From JBBRMW01 sp038239365 (GTDB taxonomy: Bacteria > Chloroflexota > Anaerolineae > Aggregatilineales > UBA2796), in NCBI GenBank assembly GCA_038239365.1, contig JBBSEU010000069.1, positions 1-21,470 of the forward strand: a stretch of 21,470 nucleotides of DNA, in the 5' to 3' direction. Position 1 is the first letter of the stretch, and every line of letters begins with the position of its first letter. The notes beneath the pieces are model-generated. The model ran no database searches. It worked only from the letters and a program-made list of their open reading frames with translations, and was not told where the DNA came from. Shown piece after piece: positions 15,037-21,470 of this stretch. The position numbers and the translations under genes were made by a program.

Positions 15037-16824
15037 ATGACCAGTCTACTTCAACCTTCTAACCTGCTTGGGTTAGGGATTATTGCCTTGATACTTGGCG
15101 CTGCTTTCAAGCTATCGCCTAAAGGTGTTTCAGTCGCAGGGCATGATGCCGGGCAATTATTTTTGCTGGCCGCTCTGCCGTTATTCTTCATCGACTTTGG
15201 CACCAGTGCTGAATATGCGGCTGGTGAACTGCACAAAATCCTGGCTGCCGATAATTTGCAGGCTTATGCTCCCATTGCAGACTTGGCGATTGCGCTGCTC
15301 AACATCGCGTTTGGCGGACTGTACATCTATGCGTTAGGCGTGTTCCGCGATGGTGGCGGGGCCGATACTGCTTCAATGCGCTATTTGGGACCCAGCATCG
15401 CCATTATGGTGGCGTTTTTACTGCTCGAAGATTATACACTGACCGTTGTCGTCAGCAGCCTGAGCGGTGCTGATCAGCTTCTATCATCGATCAACCAATT
15501 GGATGCTGCGCCCATCTTTCATATTGCGCTGGGCATAGGGATCGCCTGGCTGACCTGTTGGCTAACGCTGCGCGGACGCAAGGATGCAGCACGAGTGACC
15601 TTCATCATCCTGTTTACCTACGTCGCGTTGATGCTGCTGACGTTTGTCACGCTGCATATTCAAACGCTGCAAGGTGTTCCGCCACAACCTCTGCCACTGC
15701 CCAAACCGGGGATACAAATCAATGAAATCGGCGCGGTGATCGCCAATTCTGTTCTACATGGTCTGGTTGCATTGACGGGTCTTGAAGCGGTCAGTAATGG
15801 GCTGCAATTCATTAAGAACGAAGATGCGACTTACGTTCGGTGGGGCAAAGCGCATCTGACGCAGTTCGCCGGGCTGTGGAAATTCCTGACCGGGCGCGTG
15901 GGGGTTGGCCGCACGATCCAGTTTGGCTTCCTGTTCTGGGGTGGTTTAACGACGGCACTCAACTCCCATTTCTCCAACTATTTCAATGTGATAGACGGCA
16001 CCAATGGACGAACGCTTGTCGGCAATCTGGCTTATATCGGGTTGGTACCATTAGGCGGCGTACTGCTCTACGGCTTTCGGCAAATCTGGTCGTCCCTGAC
16101 GCTGTCATTTGCTAACATGACCGCCTATGAAGACATGCAATCGACGGCCTACCGGGATGGCGTGCGGGGTCTTTTGCCGCTCTCATTGGTTTATCGCAGC
16201 CCCAACGGAAACTTCCCGCGCCCGGTACTACTCACGTTCGGCGTTGCCACGCTTATCATGATTTTGGTGGGCGGAAACACCAGTGCGGCTATACCATTCT
16301 ATGGGATTGGCGTGTTTGCACCAATTGCCTTTATGGGCTTTGCCGTGCGTCGCCACCTGTTAGCAACGAAGCCAAGCGGCTACCGGATCGGTTCAGTCTT
16401 TTCGTTCTTAGCGGCGTCGCTGTCGGTCATCATTTTTATGAGCCAGATCGTCGGTAAGTTTGAAGAAGGCGGCTGGATTCGACTCGTGTCCTTTTCATCG
16501 CTGTATATCACCGGGCACTTGATTTTGTTATCGAGTCATGGGGAACGTTTCGATAAGCTGGCAAGCTACTTCATCACCGGGGTTTCGCGTATTCATGGCA
16601 CCATGGCCGAACTGCTGATGTGGCAGACGCACATGATGCAAACCTATCGCCACAATACCTGGGAACGGATACTACACTGGCATACAGGCGACGAACGGCC
16701 TTTTCACAAACTTCCGTTTCCTGAGTACCAGATTCACTATGATACGCATGACCTGCATGATGGCCCGCAAGCGCCCAAACCTATCGTGACAGTTAATACG
16801 CCACCTGAAAAAGTGACGGCATAG
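15037..16824 (+). CDS. KimA-like APC-superfamily potassium transporter
   Basis: Probable proton-coupled K+ uptake carrier in the membrane. It has about 12 membrane segments, 595 aa (B. subtilis KimA is about 607) and a soluble His-rich tail. Residues known to shape the KimA ion site appear at matching spacing: Asp53 and Tyr60 in FIDFGTSAEY (KimA D36, Y43), Asp132, Thr136 and Ser140 in EDYTLTVVVS (KimA D117, T121, S125), and Thr247 in VALTGLEAVSNG (KimA T230). KimA numbers are from memory. IPFYGIGVFAPIAF also follows the family. The frame extends to ATG 14986, but ATG 15037 has the ribosome-binding site and starts just before the first conserved part. The adjacent KdpDE-like pair supports K+ as substrate; a generic amino-acid permease is the alternative. 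Confidence 0.82.
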   Translation: MTSLLQPSNLLGLGIIALILGAAFKLSPKGVSVAGHDAGQLFLLAALPLFFIDFGTSAEYAAGELHKILAADNLQAYAPIADLAIALLNIAFGGLYIYALGVFRDGGGADTASMRYLGPSIAIMVAFLLLEDYTLTVVVSSLSGADQLLSSINQLDAAPIFHIALGIGIAWLTCWLTLRGRKDAARVTFIILFTYVALMLLTFVTLHIQTLQGVPPQPLPLPKPGIQINEIGAVIANSVLHGLVALTGLEAVSNGLQFIKNEDATYVRWGKAHLTQFAGLWKFLTGRVGVGRTIQFGFLFWGGLTTALNSHFSNYFNVIDGTNGRTLVGNLAYIGLVPLGGVLLYGFRQIWSSLTLSFANMTAYEDMQSTAYRDGVRGLLPLSLVYRSPNGNFPRPVLLTFGVATLIMILVGGNTSAAIPFYGIGVFAPIAFMGFAVRRHLLATKPSGYRIGSVFSFLAASLSVIIFMSQIVGKFEEGGWIRLVSFSSLYITGHLILLSSHGERFDKLASYFITGVSRIHGTMAELLMWQTHMMQTYRHNTWERILHWHTGDERPFHKLPFPEYQIHYDTHDLHDGPQAPKPIVTVNTPPEKVTA

Positions 16825-16893
16825 CGCGGCAAAACAATCTGAATCGCCATTGATTGTCAAGCTACTTAATGCCGTATCTCGTCGTCTGAGTGT

Positions 16894-17883
16894 TTAACCG
16901 CTAAGGACAGCAAGCAGGCGCGGCAACGACACCTCGTAACGATAGTGCGTGCCGCGATGCCCGCCCGGAAATTCCTCGTAGGTGTGCGGCACATCTAATG
17001 ATTTAAGCTGCCGACTGAGCAAGCGCGCACCGACTTGCAAGTTGTATTCATCGTAAGTGCCGCAGTCGATGAACAATTCCTTGAGTTGGCGCAGCGCATC
17101 GGCATATTGTGTGACCATATGCAGCGGATCGTTGGGCAGGCAGCGTGCCCACACATCCTGACGGAGCGCGCCCGTCTTGGCGTCAATCGGCAGATCAAAA
17201 CCATAGGGCGAATCGGGGTTTGGCGCGAAGGTGGCCGCGAAGGTGAGCGCGCTGGCAACTTCAAAGAATGCCTGATTCTTCGAGCCATTTTTGAGCGTCT
17301 CGGCCATATACGCATCCAGACCGCCAAGTCGCGCCAGATTCGTGGTCAGCGCGGCGATTTGTGGCAGATACGAGAACTCGAAATAGGCGTCGCCACTGTG
17401 ATCGGCGGCGGCGGCGAACATGCCCGGTCGAGTCATTACGTGGTATAACGCGCCATATCCGCCGGAACTGCGCCCCATGATCGCCCGGTGCGCGCCAGCG
17501 GCCAACGTGCGATAGTGCGCGTCTACATACGGGATCACTTCATCGAGCAAATAGTCGCCGTAGTTGCCAATCGCGGGCGAATTGATATGCGGCGAACCAC
17601 CGAGTCGCGTCCAGGTATCGGGGATAGCCATAATGAACGGTGGACAGGCTTCGCTTGCAATCAGTCGATCCAACTGCTGCGGCAATGACTCGTCCCAGGG
17701 ACGCCAATTGAGCAAACTCAATCCGGTATTGCCGTGACTGGACAGCATCAGGATTACAGGGTAACGCCGCGCTGGATCGTTGTTGTAACCGGGCGGCAGG
17801 TAGACGGGCAGCGTTCGCACATGCGGGTCGCCAAGCGCGTTACCCTTCAGCGCGCGACTCTCGAAAATGGGCAGATCGAGCAT
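16894..17883 (-). CDS. Esterase-family alpha/beta hydrolase
   Basis: Probable serine esterase of the enterochelin-esterase/S-formylglutathione-hydrolase-like group, 329 aa, no signal peptide. Visible: a substrate-cap start (LPVYLPPGYNND), the strand YPVILMLSSHG, nucleophile elbow GRSSGG with Ser139, GDAYFEF, a likely acid Asp278 in GTYDEYN and His309 in FPGGHRGTH. The frame is open further upstream to 18141, but that part lies inside the beta-propeller gene and is Arg/Gln-rich in an unnatural way; ATG 17883, which overlaps the upstream stop as TGATG, starts exactly at the domain. Translation is therefore coupled to the propeller gene. It ends 69 bases from the convergent transporter gene. Substrate unknown. 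Confidence 0.88.
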   Translation of the reverse strand: MLDLPIFESRALKGNALGDPHVRTLPVYLPPGYNNDPARRYPVILMLSSHGNTGLSLLNWRPWDESLPQQLDRLIASEACPPFIMAIPDTWTRLGGSPHINSPAIGNYGDYLLDEVIPYVDAHYRTLAAGAHRAIMGRSSGGYGALYHVMTRPGMFAAAADHSGDAYFEFSYLPQIAALTTNLARLGGLDAYMAETLKNGSKNQAFFEVASALTFAATFAPNPDSPYGFDLPIDAKTGALRQDVWARCLPNDPLHMVTQYADALRQLKELFIDCGTYDEYNLQVGARLLSRQLKSLDVPHTYEEFPGGHRGTHYRYEVSLPRLLAVLSG

Positions 17884-19169
17884 CAGTGCCAACTCCAAAT
17901 GCCAATCGTGCCGGAACCGACCTTGACCGGACTGGCCGCTTTGCGCGTATCGACGATATACACGCCCGGCTTCCCCGTGCTGTCGGTTGCGCCGTAGCTC
18001 AGGTAGCGACCATCGGGCGACCACAAACTGTGACTGCGCGCGAACTGATCGAAGAAGTTGAGCAGATAAACCATATCGCGGGAGGGCGAAAATGTAGCGA
18101 CGGCGTCGGATTTGCCCGTTTTGGCGTCCAGCACGTACCACGTCAGGCCGCCAGTGGCTTGTTCGGCGGGCGTGTGACCGTTGGCGCGTAAGCGGGTTGT
18201 GGCGGATGGGCCGTCGCGGTTGACGACCAGATAGGCGACGCGATCACTCTGAGGCGACCAGAAATGCGCGACGACGTTGCCTTGTGTGCCGCTGGCAACC
18301 GTTTTGCCCGTTTTCGCATCGGTGATGATCACTTTATCGAAGGCGGCGACGCTAGCAACCAATGACGCATCGGGCGACCACGCGAAACTGACCGGGCTTT
18401 CCTGCGCGCGCAGCAAAATTTTTCGATCTTCGGCCTGACCGATCACGACATCGGTCAATTCCGGGTTGATGTTGGCCGCGCCGAACAACACCCGATCATC
18501 GGCAGGTGACCACATCGGCGCGTTGAAAGTGCCCATTTTGTCGGCTAATTTGCGCGGTTTATCGGTGACAGCATCGTAAATTTCGATCTGTTTGCCAAAG
18601 CGCGCCCAGATCATCTGCTTGCCGTCGGGCGCAAAGCTGAAATAAAACGGCGCTCCCTGCCCAATCGTGTGTTCGCTGAATTTGCCGCCATCGTCACGAA
18701 TCAGGCGCACGCCCAAACCGCTGCCATCGCCCAAATTGTAGAGCAGTGAAAGTTCGCGGCAGTTTCCCGAACCGCAATCGCCGGGTGACCAGTAGGCATA
18801 GGCGAAGACTTCATCGGTTGATGTGTAGGCGTTCTGGATTTTCGGGTTGGCCGTGACTTGATCGATCACAAAAACACGGAGCGTGTAGCTATCGGCGGGA
18901 TCGACGCTTGCGCCAAAGAAGGCAAGACGGCCATCGGTTGACCAAGTCGGCCACTGGTAAACGCGCTTGCCCGGTTCGGCGTCCGTTGTGATCGGGATCG
19001 GGTTTTGCCCGTTGGAATCGTAAACCGAGACGTTGCCATCTACGCCAATGACTGCCAACATCGTTTTTGACTCCTGAAATAAACCGCTCTTTTGAGGTGA
19101 GGCAGCCGCCGTTAATGGTGCTGCCAGCAAACAGACGATCAACACCACAATCCGCAACAACGCGCGCAT
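17883..19169 (-). CDS. Secreted TolB/PD40-type beta-propeller protein
   Basis: Exported repeat protein of 428 aa. A signal peptide covers about residues 1-24 (LRIVVLIVCLLAAPLTAAAS), without a lipobox. The rest is a beta-propeller with about six or seven PD40/WD40-like blades, each marked by a W/F-SP-D/x motif: WSTDGRLAF, WSPGDCG, FAPDGKQMIWA, WSPADDRVLF, WSPDASLVAS, WSPQSDRVAY and WSPDGRYLSY. Such propellers usually bind proteins or peptides and have no enzymatic role on their own. The final residues (GIWSWH) run into the esterase start. The two genes form an operon divergent from the SCP2-like gene, with a 12-base palindrome between. What it binds is unknown. Confidence 0.85.
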   Translation of the reverse strand: MRALLRIVVLIVCLLAAPLTAAASPQKSGLFQESKTMLAVIGVDGNVSVYDSNGQNPIPITTDAEPGKRVYQWPTWSTDGRLAFFGASVDPADSYTLRVFVIDQVTANPKIQNAYTSTDEVFAYAYWSPGDCGSGNCRELSLLYNLGDGSGLGVRLIRDDGGKFSEHTIGQGAPFYFSFAPDGKQMIWARFGKQIEIYDAVTDKPRKLADKMGTFNAPMWSPADDRVLFGAANINPELTDVVIGQAEDRKILLRAQESPVSFAWSPDASLVASVAAFDKVIITDAKTGKTVASGTQGNVVAHFWSPQSDRVAYLVVNRDGPSATTRLRANGHTPAEQATGGLTWYVLDAKTGKSDAVATFSPSRDMVYLLNFFDQFARSHSLWSPDGRYLSYGATDSTGKPGVYIVDTRKAASPVKVGSGTIGIWSWH

Positions 19170-19188
19170 GTTCCGATCCTTTGCCCGG

Positions 19189-19218
19189 TTGGGCGCATAG
19201 CTTCCGAGAGTATATACT
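19189..19218 (+). promoter_or_regulatory. Candidate promoter of the SCP2-like gene
   Basis: TTGGGC (19189-19194) and TATACT (19213-19218, 5 of 6) are 18 bases apart. The start would fall near 19225, 31 bases before the ATG. The -10 lies in the palindrome at 19208-19219, which also reads TATACT on the minus strand and so may serve the divergent propeller-esterase operon. Confidence 0.45.
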
Positions 19219-19219
19219 C
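19208..19219. promoter_or_regulatory. Perfect 12-base palindrome in a divergent promoter region
   Basis: GAGTATATACTC is its own reverse complement. It sits between the propeller-esterase operon and the SCP2-like gene and overlaps the candidate -10. It could be a regulator site or simply two back-to-back -10 boxes. Confidence 0.4.
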
Positions 19220-19255
19220 GTTACAGAAATTTCTTCTACATTCATGGAGACTCTA

Positions 19256-19591
19256 ATGGCAACAGCGACCAGTGCCCAACACGTTTTTGATAACATTTGC
19301 GAACGCTTTCGCGCCGACAAAGCACTATCTGACAAAGCGACGTTTCAGTTTGACCTGTCCGGCGATAACGGCGGCAAGTTCTATACCGTGATTGACAATG
19401 GCACTTGCACGGCGGGCGAAGGCGCAGCACCGGGCGCGGCGGATATGACGCTCGTTGCGGCGGGCGAGGACTTCGTGAAGCTGGTCAACGGCGAACTGAA
19501 CGCGATGACGGCGTTTATGCAGGGCAAGATCAAGGTTCAGGGCAATATGGGTTTGGCGCTCAAGATGCAGAGTTGGTTTGATTTGAGCTGA
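19256..19591 (+). CDS. SCP2 sterol-binding domain-like protein
   Basis: A single-domain cytoplasmic protein of 111 aa, about the length of stand-alone SCP2 proteins. These have a hydrophobic tunnel that binds lipids or other apolar ligands. The order fits: a helical start (AQHVFDNICERF), a strand pair around FQFDLSGDNGGKFYTVIDNG, a turn with AADMTLVAAGEDFVKLVNGEL, then the conserved end MTAFMQGKIKVQGNMGLALKMQ. The frame is open to 19067, inside the divergent gene's promoter and 5' end, but ATG 19256 with GGAG 6 bases upstream is the right start. A promoter candidate and a terminator-like hairpin flank it, so it is probably transcribed alone. The ligand is unknown. Confidence 0.88.
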   Translation: MATATSAQHVFDNICERFRADKALSDKATFQFDLSGDNGGKFYTVIDNGTCTAGEGAAPGAADMTLVAAGEDFVKLVNGELNAMTAFMQGKIKVQGNMGLALKMQSWFDLS

Positions 19592-19613
19592 GGGAAAGCA
19601 CTCATCCCAAAAT

Positions 19614-19634
19614 CCCTCGCTCTCAGGGCGAGGG
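19614..19634 (+). terminator. Hairpin after the SCP2-like gene
   Basis: CCCTCGC (19614-19620) and GCGAGGG (19628-19634) form a 7-bp G+C-rich stem with a 7-base loop, 23 bases after the stop codon. No T run follows (GCTTAGAG). The arms resemble the CCCTC..GAGGG palindromes in the repeat insert at 20195-20511, so it may be a member of the same dispersed repeat family doing terminator duty. Confidence 0.5.
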
Positions 19635-19676
19635 GCTTAGAGCGCATCAATAAGCCATTCTTCTCGATTCAGATTG

Positions 19677-19695
19677 TCACCTGCTTAGCAGGTGA
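19677..19695. repeat. Short perfect hairpin before the TIR gene
   Basis: TCACCTGC and GCAGGTGA form an 8-bp stem with a 3-base loop (TTA). GCAGGTG is repeated directly just after it. It lies about 80 bases before the TIR-nSTAND start; no T run follows. Role unknown. Confidence 0.5.
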
Positions 19696-19773
19696 TGCAG
19701 GTGTAAGTGCTTTATTAACATGCGAAAATCTAACTATACCGTTTGTTTAACAGATTCCTAAGTGAGCTAAGCT

Positions 19774-21470
19774 ATGATCAATCAGCCCAGTACGCACATT
19801 TTTATTTCGCATTCCAGCAGTGATGGCGACTTCGTGGCGCGGCTGGCCGCTGACCTGCAGGCGATTGGTGTCCCGATCTGGGTTGATCATCAAAAGTTGA
19901 AGCCCGGCACACGCAATTGGGAGAAGGCGATTCGTGAAGCCTTGCGCCGATCCCGCGCGGTGATTTATGTGGCGTCGCCGCAAGCGATGATCTCCAATTA
20001 TGTGCAGGATGAATTGAGCATCGCGGAGATGGAAGGCTGTACGCTGCTGGCGGCCTGGGCGGTGGGGATGGATGGGCGCTGGCACGACTCTGCGCCCCTC
20101 GGACTTGGTAGATTGCAGTATGCCGATATGCGCGGCGATAAGTATGAGGCGGGGTTGAAGGAGTTGTTGGGGGCGTTGAGTAATATTGCGCCCGATCAGC
20201 CCTCACCCCCAACCCCTCTCCCGAGGGAGAGGGGAGATTACGGTTCGCCCATTAACCCCACCCCCGACCATTCCCCGCAAGGGGAGAGGGGAGATCACGG
20301 TTCGCCCATTAACCCCACCCCCGACCATCCCCCGCAAGCGGAGAGGGGAGATCACGGTTCGCCCATTAACCCCACCCCCGACCATTCCCCGCAAGGGGAG
20401 AGGGGAGATCGCGTTTCGCCTAACTCCAGGGCGGCGAGTCAGACAGACGATTCGCATTTTGAATCTGATTCTCCTCGCCCAACGGGAGAGGGGCCAGGGG
20501 TGAGGGCTGATACACCACTCCGCAACCCGTACAAGGCTCTTGATGCCTTCACCGAAGCGGATGCCGCTGATTTCTTTGGGCGGGATGTACTCATCGCGGC
20601 GCTGATCGAGCGGCTGGCAAACTTTCCATCGTTCCTGACCGTGATCGGCGCGTCCGGCTCTGGCAAATCGAGCGTCGTCATGGCCGGGTTGATCCCGAAG
20701 CTACGGCGGGAGTACCCAAGTTGGGTATTCATGCCGCCGATCAAGCCGGGCGCGCATCCCGTCGAGGCGCTGGCGATCATGCTGCAAGGGACATATTTTA
20801 GAGAAGGCAGCGTAAGAGCGGTTCAGGAAGATGTCGAGTCGCCCGATGCGCGCGGCTTGATCCGGCGAACGGCGGGACTACCTCAAAAGGAGCGGGCGCG
20901 CGTCGTGCTGCTGGTCGATCAGTTCGAGGAAGTGTTCACCCAAACCGTCAGTGAGGCCGAACGCGATCAATTCGTCAACCTGATCACCAGCGCGGCCACC
21001 GATCCAGCCAGCCGATTGTGCGTGATCCTGACGTTGCGCGCCGATTTCTTTGATCGCCCGTTGAGCGACTCCGATCTGGGCAGGCTGATCCGAGATCACA
21101 GCGAACCCGTGCTGCCCATGTCGATCAGCGATTTGCGTCAGGTGATCGAAAACCCGGCTAAGAATGTCGGGCTGACGTTTGAGGATGGACTCGTCTCCGA
21201 ACTGGTTTTCGATGCGCGCGGACAGGTGGGCGGGCTGCCACTGTTGCAATTCACACTCGATCAACTGTATGCCAAACGGGATGGTGGGCTGCTCACGCGC
21301 GCGGCCTATGAGGGGATCGGCGGATTGCGCGGCGCACTCCGGGAACACGCCGAATCGACATTCGCCGGACTGCCAAGCGATGAACACCGCAAACTGGCGC
21401 GGGCGTTGTTTCTGCGATTGATTGAGCCGGGGCAAACTGAACAGGATACGACTCGGCGGCGAATGCCTAA
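19774..21470 (+). CDS. TIR-nSTAND1 NTPase protein, partial (C-terminus beyond window)
   Basis: A probable signalling or defence protein: an N-terminal TIR domain coupled to a STAND ATPase that would act as the switch. The frame is open from ATG 19774 to the edge (565 codons). TIR spans about 6-137: HIFISHSSSDGDFV, a central GVPIWVDHQKLKPG, and YVQDELSIAE, where Glu80 sits at the place of the NADase Glu of SARM1-like TIRs. A linker of repeats covers 141-248. The nSTAND1 region starts at NPYKALDAFTEADAADFFGR (251-270), with Walker A GASGSGKSS (292-300), Walker B VVLLVDQFEE (Asp382, Glu385/386), LRADFFDRP and GGLPLLQFTLDQL. Relatives usually end in WD40 or TPR sensor repeats; that part is not in the window. 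No partner gene is visible upstream. Confidence 0.9.
   Translation, partial: MINQPSTHIFISHSSSDGDFVARLAADLQAIGVPIWVDHQKLKPGTRNWEKAIREALRRSRAVIYVASPQAMISNYVQDELSIAEMEGCTLLAAWAVGMDGRWHDSAPLGLGRLQYADMRGDKYEAGLKELLGALSNIAPDQPSPPTPLPRERGDYGSPINPTPDHSPQGERGDHGSPINPTPDHPPQAERGDHGSPINPTPDHSPQGERGDRVSPNSRAASQTDDSHFESDSPRPTGEGPGVRADTPLRNPYKALDAFTEADAADFFGRDVLIAALIERLANFPSFLTVIGASGSGKSSVVMAGLIPKLRREYPSWVFMPPIKPGAHPVEALAIMLQGTYFREGSVRAVQEDVESPDARGLIRRTAGLPQKERARVVLLVDQFEEVFTQTVSEAERDQFVNLITSAATDPASRLCVILTLRADFFDRPLSDSDLGRLIRDHSEPVLPMSISDLRQVIENPAKNVGLTFEDGLVSELVFDARGQVGGLPLLQFTLDQLYAKRDGGLLTRAAYEGIGGLRGALREHAESTFAGLPSDEHRKLARALFLRLIEPGQTEQDTTRRRMP
20195..20511. repeat. Palindromic repeat insert with inverted ends inside the TIR-nSTAND gene
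   Basis: The ends are imperfect inverted repeats of about 38 bases. The left arm (20195-20236) opens ATCAGCCCTCACCCC, then CCCCTCTCCCG and GGGAGAGG. The right arm (20471-20511) read in reverse opens ATCAGCCCTCACCCC, then CCCCTCTCCCG and GGGCGAGG. Between them is a 57-bp tandem repeat. The stretch stays open in the frame of the gene and encodes the Pro/Gly/Asp/Arg-rich linker between TIR and NTPase. Sequences of this CCCTCACCCC..GAGAGGGG type are common dispersed intergenic repeats in many bacterial genomes (established, from memory). Confidence 0.75.
20234..20404 (+). repeat. Tandem repeat, 57-bp unit, three copies
   Basis: Units start at 20234, 20291 and 20348, each beginning GAGAT(T/C)ACGG; a degenerate fourth begins at 20405 and decays after about 20 bases. 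The unit is 19 codons (GDHGSPINPTPDHSPQGER with few changes), so copies can be added or lost without a frameshift. Each has a CCCC-GCAA-GGGG hairpin (GCAA loop), except that one arm is interrupted in copy two. There are no spacers, so it is not CRISPR. Confidence 0.9.

Noticed and set aside
16894..18141. 415-aa version of the esterase starting at 18141
   Set aside because: The first 86 residues lie inside the propeller gene and look like an antiframe product; ATG 17883 starts at the domain and overlaps the upstream stop.
19677..19695. tRNA fragment or attachment site
   Set aside because: The stem-loop resembles an anticodon arm only by shape (3-base loop is too small) and no acceptor or T arm is nearby.
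20234..20404. CRISPR array
   Set aside because: The 57-bp repeats are contiguous with no spacers and lie in a coding frame.
20186..20503. Open frames on both strands across the repeat segment (plus 20186-20503, minus 20203-20457)
   Set aside because: They are shadows of the 57-bp repeats and palindromic arms in other frames; the TIR-nSTAND frame is open through the region and explains it.

Overview
The window (about 54% G+C by eye, not counted) looks like chromosomal DNA of a free-living bacterium, probably Chloroflexota (Anaerolineae-like). The pointers are a TIR-nSTAND protein, a DUF4118 KdpD-like kinase, FrcBCA-type sugar uptake, an S33 TAP-like peptidase and a Gram-positive-type LexA box. 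This placement is inference; no rRNA or tRNA gene is present. No phage, transposase or CRISPR array is visible.

Layout. 1-1819 (-): two overlapping unrecognised genes, one acidic and soluble, one membrane-anchored and cut by the window edge. 1998-3260 (+): family 2 glycosyltransferase with membrane segments. 3272-4789 (-): secreted S33 peptidase, preceded by interleaved inverted repeats. 4848-7418 (-): type IIA topoisomerase A subunit annotated as gyrA, without a visible GyrA box, with a good promoter and a LexA-type box upstream. 7830-10794 (-): sugar ABC operon (binding protein, permease, ATPase) divergent from a LacI-family regulator (10991-12001, +), with a LacI-type operator lying on the operon's -10 box. 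12131-16824: a potassium-type module with a Usp-like protein (+), KdpE-like regulator and KdpD-like kinase (-, overlapping), and a KimA-like APC-fold K+ transporter (+). 16894-19169 (-): a secreted beta-propeller protein and an esterase, coupled by a TGATG overlap. 19256-19591 (+): small SCP2-like protein. 19774-end (+): TIR-nSTAND1 protein running off the window.

How the parts work together. The ABC operon and LacI regulator form a standard inducible sugar uptake unit. The Kdp-like genes suggest that a KdpDE-type pair controls a KimA-like carrier rather than the KdpFABC pump, with the Usp part of KdpD encoded as a separate protein. In the TIR-nSTAND gene the linker between the two domains is an in-frame G+C-rich repeat insert of about 317 bp, with inverted terminal repeats and a 57-bp tandem repeat inside. 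The K+ module and this insert are the two observations most worth following.
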